DNA of 7,553 nucleotides from Chloroflexota bacterium (GTDB taxonomy: Bacteria; Chloroflexota; Anaerolineae; B4-G1), in assembly GCA_011046405.1 (NCBI GenBank), contig DSAR01000541.1:1-7553 (forward strand), given 5' to 3'. The first letter of the stretch is position 1. Every line of letters starts with the position of its first letter. A program made the position numbers and the translations under genes. Below are positions 1 to 4,238 of this stretch, piece after piece. The notes beneath the pieces were generated by a model. That model saw only the letters and a list, made by a program, of their open reading frames with translations, did not search any database and was not told the DNA's origin.

Positions 1-784
1 CGTCAAGCGCTTCGACCAGGGCGGTGCGGGCGCGGGCGAGGCGGCGGTGGGCCAGCCGGTCGGGACGCTGCAGGTCGCCGGTGAGGGTGACGGTCGTCTC
101 GGCCGCGCGTTCGGCCAGCAAGCGGAGGACGGCCAACTGGGTGGGATTGAACTCGTCGAAACCGTCGACCACCAGCAGTGCCAGGTCGGCCAGGAGCGCG
201 GCGCTCTCCTCCAGGGCGATGGCCGCCAGCCAGCCCTGGCCCTCGGTATCGGCCCAACCGGCCTCGATCAGGTATGCCTGGTAGGCGGCGTAAAGTTGGG
301 CCAACTCGATCAGGCGGGGTTCCACACCGGTGTCGTCGGCCAGCGCCGCCGCCAGCGCCTCCGGGAAAATTCGGGCCCGCTTGAGCTCCTCGAACAGATC
401 GGCCAGCAAACGGGCAAAGCCGGGCGCAGCGTGCAAGGGAGCGTAGTAAATCACTTGGCCGGCATCGACGAGCTGGGCCACCAATCGGTAGATCAAGCGG
501 CGGCGCACGGCCGGGGGCAGACGTACCGGCATCGGGGCGGCGGGGTTCTGGGCCAACGTCAGGATGTCGGCGTAGAGATCGTAAAAGGTCTGTACCTGAA
601 TCCCGATCCCGCCTCCCGCCTCGGCCAGGCGGCGGCGAAAGGCCTCCGCCTTGAGGTGATCCGGCACGATCACGCGCACGGGCGAGAGGGTCGGCTGCTG
701 CCGGGCCATCGTGGATTGCACGCGGTCGATGACGTGAGCGGTCTTGCCGCTTCCCGCCGGGGCGACCAGAATTTTAATACTCAC
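1..784 (-). CDS. AddB-like helicase/exonuclease subunit, N-terminal part (runs off the window)
   Basis: Only the first 261 codons are present; the reading frame is open to base 1 and continues outside. The protein begins MSIKILVAPAGSGKT. A Walker A P-loop (APAGSGKT) lies at about residues 8-15. A Walker B-like segment, LLVVDGFDEFNPTQ, lies at about 203-216 with Asp207. A P-loop this close to the N-terminus, about 200 mostly helical residues, then 'VDGF-x-x-F-x-P-x-Q' is the layout of AddB and related UvrD-like subunits. In that family a C-terminal PD-(D/E)XK nuclease, here outside the window, works with AddA in double-strand-break end resection. I chose the GTG at 784 because it directly precedes the P-loop strand and has GAGGA upstream; it starts 2 nt after the glcD stop, which implies translational coupling. 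No AddA is visible. It could instead be another PD-(D/E)XK helicase-like protein; AddB-like is the best reading. Confidence 0.8.
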   Translation of the reverse strand, partial: MSIKILVAPAGSGKTAHVIDRVQSTMARQQPTLSPVRVIVPDHLKAEAFRRRLAEAGGGIGIQVQTFYDLYADILTLAQNPAAPMPVRLPPAVRRRLIYRLVAQLVDAGQVIYYAPLHAAPGFARLLADLFEELKRARIFPEALAAALADDTGVEPRLIELAQLYAAYQAYLIEAGWADTEGQGWLAAIALEESAALLADLALLVVDGFDEFNPTQLAVLRLLAERAAETTVTLTGDLQRPDRLAHRRLARARTALVEALD

Positions 785-786
785 GA

Positions 787-2253
787 TCAATCCTCGTCAA
801 CCGGCGGGAAAATCTTCCCCGGATTGAGAATGTTGAGCGGATCGAAGGCCTGCTTGACCCGGCGCTGGAGCCCGATTAGCGCCGGATCCATGACCAGCGG
901 CAGGTAACGCGCGCGCTTGGCGCCGACGCCGTGCTCGCCGCTGATGGTGCCGCCCAGTTCGGCCACCGTCTCGTAGAGATCGGTCAAGATCGACGGCAGT
1001 TTCTCATCCCAATCGACCATCCCGGTCTCGGGCCGCTTGACGACGGTGGCGTGGAGGTTGCCGTCACCGGCGTGGCCGTAGCAGGGGATCAACACGTCGT
1101 ATTGGCGTGAAAGCCGCTCCAGGGCCCGCACCAGATCGGGGATCCGGGCCAGGGGGACGACGACGTCCTCCAGGCTCTGTTCCGGGCAGACCGCCTTGAG
1201 CGCCTCCGCCATGCTCTGCCGGGGGCGCCATATCCGCCGCTCGGCCACCGGCGAATCCCCCACGAAGACGTCCAGCGCGCCCAGTTCCAGGCACAGATCC
1301 ACGATGGTGTTGTACTCGGTCTCCACCTGTTCCGGGCTGTTCCCGTCCACCTCGATCAGCAACAACGCGCCGGTATCGGGATGGGGAATCCGCTCGTCGA
1401 GAAAATCATAGGTCAATTGGATGGAGAGGCGGTCCATGAACTCCACCGAACACGGCACCACGCGGCCCTGGGTCATGATCCGGGGCACCGCCCGGACGGC
1501 GGCCGGGACGTCGGTGAAGGGGACCAGAAGCACCACGCGGGCCACGGGCAGCGGCACCAACCGCAGCGTGACCCGGGTGAAAATCCCCAGCGTGCCCTCC
1601 GATCCGACCATCAGGTGCAAGAGGTCGTAACCGGTGACGTCCTTGACCCGCTTGCCGCCGAGGCGCACGATCTCGCCGGTGGGCAGCACCACCTCCAGCC
1701 CCAGCACGTAACGACCGGTGACGCCGTATTTGATAGCCCGCCCGCCGCCGGCGTTCTCGGCCACGTTGCCGCCGATGAAGCAGGTCTCCCGGCTCATCGG
1801 GTAGCCGGCGTAGAACAGCCCGTGCGGCTCGACCGCCGCGTTGATGTCGTTGGTCACCACGCCCGGCTCGAGCACGACGAGCATGTTCTCCGTGTCGATC
1901 TCTAAAATCCGGTTCATCCGCTCCAGCGAGAGCAGGATGCCCCCGTAAACCGGCACCGCCCCGCACGAAAGCCCCGATCCGGCCCCTCTCGGCGTGACGG
2001 GTACCCGCTCCCGGTTGGCCAAATGCATGATGGCGGCGATCTCCTCGGCCGTCCTCGGCTTGACCACCACCTCTGGCATGTGAGCATACGCCTCGCCGGC
2101 GACCTCGTCGTGGGCGTAATCCAGCATGCGCTCGGGTTGGTCGAAGATGACGCGAGCGGCGCCCTCCTGTTCGCCGACGATGGCGCGCAATTCGTCGGCG
2201 ATGGCCGGGGTGACGGGGGCGTAGGGGCTTTCGGGGATTTGTTTGGTATTCAT
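787..2253 (-). CDS. glcD: GlcD/D-lactate dehydrogenase-family FAD-linked oxidoreductase
   Basis: A 488-residue flavoprotein of the VAO/PCMH fold that oxidises a 2-hydroxyacid (glycolate, D-lactate, D-2-hydroxyglutarate or similar) to the 2-oxoacid. The FAD-binding domain covers about residues 55-235, with PRGAGSG (88-94), EPG (129-131), GGNVAENAGG (161-170), KYG (175-177) and GSEGTLG (217-223). The C-terminal FAD-oxidase domain has HAGDGNLH (394-401), GEHGVG (439-444) and NPGK (477-480). His394, His401 and Glu440 match the metal-binding set known in D-2-hydroxyacid dehydrogenases, with His441 as the catalytic neighbour. Length is normal for GlcD and no Fe-S cysteine cluster is seen. The open frame extends upstream to 3174, but that part only shadows the racemase gene, so the start is the ATG at 2253, 5 nt after the larA stop. 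No clear Shine-Dalgarno precedes it, suggesting reinitiation. The exact substrate cannot be read from sequence. Confidence 0.92.
   Translation of the reverse strand: MNTKQIPESPYAPVTPAIADELRAIVGEQEGAARVIFDQPERMLDYAHDEVAGEAYAHMPEVVVKPRTAEEIAAIMHLANRERVPVTPRGAGSGLSCGAVPVYGGILLSLERMNRILEIDTENMLVVLEPGVVTNDINAAVEPHGLFYAGYPMSRETCFIGGNVAENAGGGRAIKYGVTGRYVLGLEVVLPTGEIVRLGGKRVKDVTGYDLLHLMVGSEGTLGIFTRVTLRLVPLPVARVVLLVPFTDVPAAVRAVPRIMTQGRVVPCSVEFMDRLSIQLTYDFLDERIPHPDTGALLLIEVDGNSPEQVETEYNTIVDLCLELGALDVFVGDSPVAERRIWRPRQSMAEALKAVCPEQSLEDVVVPLARIPDLVRALERLSRQYDVLIPCYGHAGDGNLHATVVKRPETGMVDWDEKLPSILTDLYETVAELGGTISGEHGVGAKRARYLPLVMDPALIGLQRRVKQAFDPLNILNPGKIFPPVDED
791..795 (-). promoter_or_regulatory. Ribosome binding site of the AddB-like gene
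   Basis: On the minus strand GAGGA lies 6 nt before the GTG at 784, inside the last codons of the glcD-family gene. It supports the GTG start, for which there is no nearby ATG alternative that keeps the P-loop strand intact, and it suggests coupled translation. Confidence 0.55.
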
Positions 2254-2254
2254 G

Positions 2255-2275
2255 GGTTTCAGGTTTCGGGTTGCA
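2255..2275. repeat. Three degenerate 7-nt tandem units at the larA/glcD junction
   Basis: On the plus strand the units are GGTTTCA (2255-2261), GGTTTCG (2262-2268) and GGTTGCA (2269-2275). Read on the minus strand they encode the end of LarA (LQPET), its TGA stop and most of the spacer before glcD. Heptanucleotide tandem repeats between genes are known in some bacteria, for example the cyanobacterial STRR families; whether this short run belongs to a genome-wide family cannot be told here. Confidence 0.5.
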
Positions 2276-3539
2276 GATAGGGGATGGTCTGGGGGCCTTC
2301 GGGCAGGACGGCGATGGTGGCCTGGGGGTTGTCGCGGCGAATGCGATCCAGGGTCGCCTCGATGGCGCGGCAGGGGATCACCAGGGCGCGGCGCAGTTCC
2401 TCGTCGGTGAGGCCGTCGGCGTAGACGTGAACGTTGGCCCGGCGCTGGATCTGGGCCTGGACCTGCGCCTCCCACTGGTCGTGGCAGCGGAAGCCCGGCG
2501 CCGTCACCGTCTCCAGCAGTTCCCGGGGCGATTCGGCCTCCCACAACAGCCGCCGGTACTCGCCGTGATCGGGGATGCCGTCCCAGCACTCGGCGGCGAT
2601 GACGATGTCGCCGCCGGGCCGCACGATCTGGGCCGCCGCCGACATGCCCTTGACCGCCTGGTACAGGTTCAGGTCCAGGGGATAACCGCTGTTCGACGTG
2701 ACGACGACGTCGAACAGGTCTGGGACCGGCTGCATGGCGGTCTGGCGCACGAACGCCGCCCCCGCCCGGTGGGCCGTTTCCAGGTCGCCGGCGAAGACGC
2801 CCGTGATCGCCCGCCGCCGGTTCAGGGTCACGTTGAGCAAAAAGGTCGGCTCGGTTTTCCGGGCGATGGACAGCATCTCCTCCCACAGGGGATTGCCGTC
2901 GGTCACTCCCCAAGCGACGTTGGGATCGGACAGCATCGCGGCCCCGTGATTGTCCAGGATGGCCTCGACGTCGGCGATGCCGGGCAACACCGCCTTGGGG
3001 CCGCCGCTGACGCCGGCGAAGAAGTGGGGCTCGATGAAGCCGGTCAGGATCCGCACCGAGGCCGCCACGTAGGCCCGGTTGACGCGCACTGTCCGTCCGG
3101 CCCGGTTGACGCCCACCGGGACCAAGTTCGCCTCGTCCCAGGCGTCGTGCTGGATCACCCGGTACCGGTCGCACACCTCGGCCCCCAACATCTCCCGCAG
3201 TTCCGCCTCGCTCTGGCGGCGATGGGTGCCCAGCGCGTTGATCAGCACGATCTGTTCGTCGGGCGCGCCGGCGTGGGCCAGCGTCTCCAGGAGCGGCGGC
3301 AGCGCCCGGTCGTTGGGCATGGGACGGGTCAGGTCGCTGAAGACCACGGCGACCGTGTCCTCGGGCCGGATCAGGTCGCGCAGGGGAGGCGCGCCCATCG
3401 GCGCATCCAGCGCCGCGAGCAACGCCGCCCGCTCGTTCGGCAGTCCCTCGACGAAGCGGGGCTCGATGACGGTGATGGGGGCGTCGTCGGGGAATTCGAC
3501 CGTCAGGCCGTCGCGGCCATAGGATAGTTCAAGGTGCAT
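2259..3539 (-). CDS. larA: LarA-family nickel-pincer 2-hydroxyacid racemase/epimerase (DUF2088)
   Basis: A 426-residue protein, close to the 424 residues of Lactobacillus plantarum LarA, the lactate racemase carrying a nickel-pincer nucleotide (NPN). All key residues I checked sit at a constant offset from that enzyme: Arg72 in DLTRPMP (Arg75), His106 in ALGTHR (His108), His172 in IEPHFFAG (His174), Lys182 in GGPKAVLPG (Lys184, the cofactor attachment lysine), His198 in DNHG (His200, a nickel ligand), and Gln294/Lys297 in YQAVKG (Gln295/Lys298). The active site therefore appears complete. The start is the ATG at 3539, with GGTGA a few bases upstream and 13 nt after the MazF stop. LarA homologues vary in substrate, so racemisation of lactate itself is not proven. 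The dehydrogenase gene begins 5 nt downstream. The NPN biosynthesis genes larB, larC and larE are not in the window and must be elsewhere if the enzyme is active. Confidence 0.9.
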   Translation of the reverse strand: MHLELSYGRDGLTVEFPDDAPITVIEPRFVEGLPNERAALLAALDAPMGAPPLRDLIRPEDTVAVVFSDLTRPMPNDRALPPLLETLAHAGAPDEQIVLINALGTHRRQSEAELREMLGAEVCDRYRVIQHDAWDEANLVPVGVNRAGRTVRVNRAYVAASVRILTGFIEPHFFAGVSGGPKAVLPGIADVEAILDNHGAAMLSDPNVAWGVTDGNPLWEEMLSIARKTEPTFLLNVTLNRRRAITGVFAGDLETAHRAGAAFVRQTAMQPVPDLFDVVVTSNSGYPLDLNLYQAVKGMSAAAQIVRPGGDIVIAAECWDGIPDHGEYRRLLWEAESPRELLETVTAPGFRCHDQWEAQVQAQIQRRANVHVYADGLTDEELRRALVIPCRAIEATLDRIRRDNPQATIAVLPEGPQTIPYLQPET

Positions 3540-3552
3540 TATTTCACCACAA

Positions 3553-3912
3553 CTACTCGACGATATCTCGTGGTTCTATGACCAATCGAATACCATTTAG
3601 CACCTGGCGCATTCGTCGACTTGAGAGGGTACCTATCCATTCATCAAGATCCCTCTTGTCCACAGTAAATATCTGTGAGACGTTAACCACGCTCTGCTTG
3701 GGTAAGTTCGCCTCTCCTTTTTCCAACAACACATTTCCAGGGGCTTGAGCTCGACGTAGGTTAGATGTCAGCTCACATACCACCACTGTGTTAATCCGGC
3801 TGCGATTGAACACGTTGTTCTGTACAATGACATGAGGATGGCGATATCCTGGTTGGGATCCTGATGGATTTCCCAGATCAATCCAAAACACATCTCCCTG
3901 GTTGATTACCAT
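3553..3912 (-). CDS. MazF/PemK-family mRNA interferase toxin
   Basis: A 119-residue protein, normal for MazF/PemK toxins, which are sequence-specific single-strand endoribonucleases that cleave mRNA and arrest growth. The N-terminal core INQGDVFWIDLG, the loop GSQPGYRHPHVIVQNN and the strand VVVCELTSN match the family. Arg24 and Thr49 correspond to the catalytic Arg/Thr pair (Arg25, Thr48) known in Bacillus subtilis MazF. The C-terminal half has SVVNVSQIFTVDKRDL, the usual 'SVV...QI.T.DK..L' motif. The gene overlaps the antitoxin stop by 7 nt, with ATG at 3912, a typical coupled toxin-antitoxin arrangement. Base composition is lower in G+C than the neighbours (28 of 60 in 3781-3840), which suggests acquisition. 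The reading frame is intact. Cleavage specificity cannot be predicted from the sequence alone. Confidence 0.93.
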   Translation of the reverse strand: MVINQGDVFWIDLGNPSGSQPGYRHPHVIVQNNVFNRSRINTVVVCELTSNLRRAQAPGNVLLEKGEANLPKQSVVNVSQIFTVDKRDLDEWIGTLSSRRMRQVLNGIRLVIEPRDIVE

Positions 3913-4163
3913 TGTCCCATAACCTGTTGTCTATGCTTCTGACGCCGCGCCTCACGCACGGCCTCCGCTTCTTCTGTGTCAGAAACATCTGCGTAAACTT
4001 CATTAAGCTTTTCAAGCATCCTGCGATTTTCATGCTGCTTAATGAAGGCATCAACAGCCAGTGCAAATATCTGGCTGCGGGATACCTGTAACTCCTCGGC
4101 CAGATTGTCGACTTCATCAAAGAGAGATTCTTGGATAGATATAGCTGTTTTTACCGTTGTCAT
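3906..4163 (-). CDS. MazE-like ribbon-helix-helix antitoxin
   Basis: An 85-residue protein with an N-terminal ribbon-helix-helix fold: a beta strand at residues 4-10 (VKTAISI), helix 1 at about 11-25 (ESLFDEVDNLAEELQ), a turn at VSRSQ, and helix 2 at about 29-45. RHH antitoxins dimerise and bind operator DNA through the strand. The charged tail (about 46-85, rich in Glu, Arg and Gln) should be the disordered segment that wraps and neutralises the toxin. It precedes and overlaps the toxin gene by 7 nt. Its ATG at 4163 has a perfect AGGAGGT site 7 nt upstream, fixing the start and predicting antitoxin production in excess. The promoter region carries inverted repeats fitting autorepression. The closest type by sequence is the MazE/CopG-like partner of MazF; a VapB-like label would also be possible, but the toxin next to it is MazF. 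Confidence 0.88.
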   Translation of the reverse strand: MTTVKTAISIQESLFDEVDNLAEELQVSRSQIFALAVDAFIKQHENRRMLEKLNEVYADVSDTEEAEAVREARRQKHRQQVMGQW

Positions 4164-4198
4164 TTGTTATACCTCCTATACTATCTTAAGTATAACAA
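4164..4198. promoter_or_regulatory. Nested inverted repeats: candidate antitoxin operator
   Basis: A perfect 9-bp inverted repeat, TTGTTATAC (4164-4172) and GTATAACAA (4190-4198), is separated by 17 bp. A second, TATACT (4177-4182) and AGTATA (4189-4194), lies inside with a 6-bp gap. The arms cover the -10 box and touch the Shine-Dalgarno site. RHH antitoxins commonly bind such short repeated half-sites across their own promoter. The GTATA core recurs three times. Autoregulation is inferred from placement, not demonstrated. Confidence 0.65.
4171..4177 (-). promoter_or_regulatory. Strong Shine-Dalgarno site of the antitoxin gene
   Basis: The minus strand reads AGGAGGT, fully complementary to the 16S anti-Shine-Dalgarno core, 7 nt before the ATG at 4163. 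It is clearly stronger than the sites of the other genes here. Part of the inverted repeat over this region overlaps it. Confidence 0.85.
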
Positions 4199-4217
4199 TA
4201 AATCATAACCAAGTCAA
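4189..4217 (-). promoter_or_regulatory. Sigma70-type promoter of the mazEF operon
   Basis: On the minus strand a -35 box TTGACT (4217-4212) is followed by a 17-nt spacer and a -10 box TATACT (4194-4189). Each box matches five of six consensus bases and the spacing is optimal. Transcription would begin near 4182 and give a leader of about 20 nt containing the AGGAGGT site. The promoter begins 22 bases beyond the helicase stop codon, so the pair need not depend on readthrough. With only 13, 5 and 2 nt between the following genes and no terminator seen, it may also drive larA, glcD and the AddB-like gene. Confidence 0.8.
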
Positions 4218-4238
4218 TATCGTGCAGCGCTTCACGCC

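Noticed and set aside
47..907. Plus-strand open frame of 286 codons
   Set aside because: It is in antisense register with the AddB-like gene, which shows Walker A and Walker B-type motifs. No family resemblance is seen on the plus strand.
2254..3174. N-terminal extension of the glcD frame giving a 795-residue product
   Set aside because: The extension is arginine/proline/glycine-rich shadow sequence over larA. The FAD domain starts normally from the ATG at 2253, and the 488-residue product has the usual family length.
2271..3527. Plus-strand open frame of 418 codons antisense to the racemase gene
   Set aside because: It exactly mirrors the codons of the LarA gene, whose active-site residues are all conserved. 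In high-GC DNA the antisense frame stays open by chance. It resembles no known protein and has no ribosome binding site.
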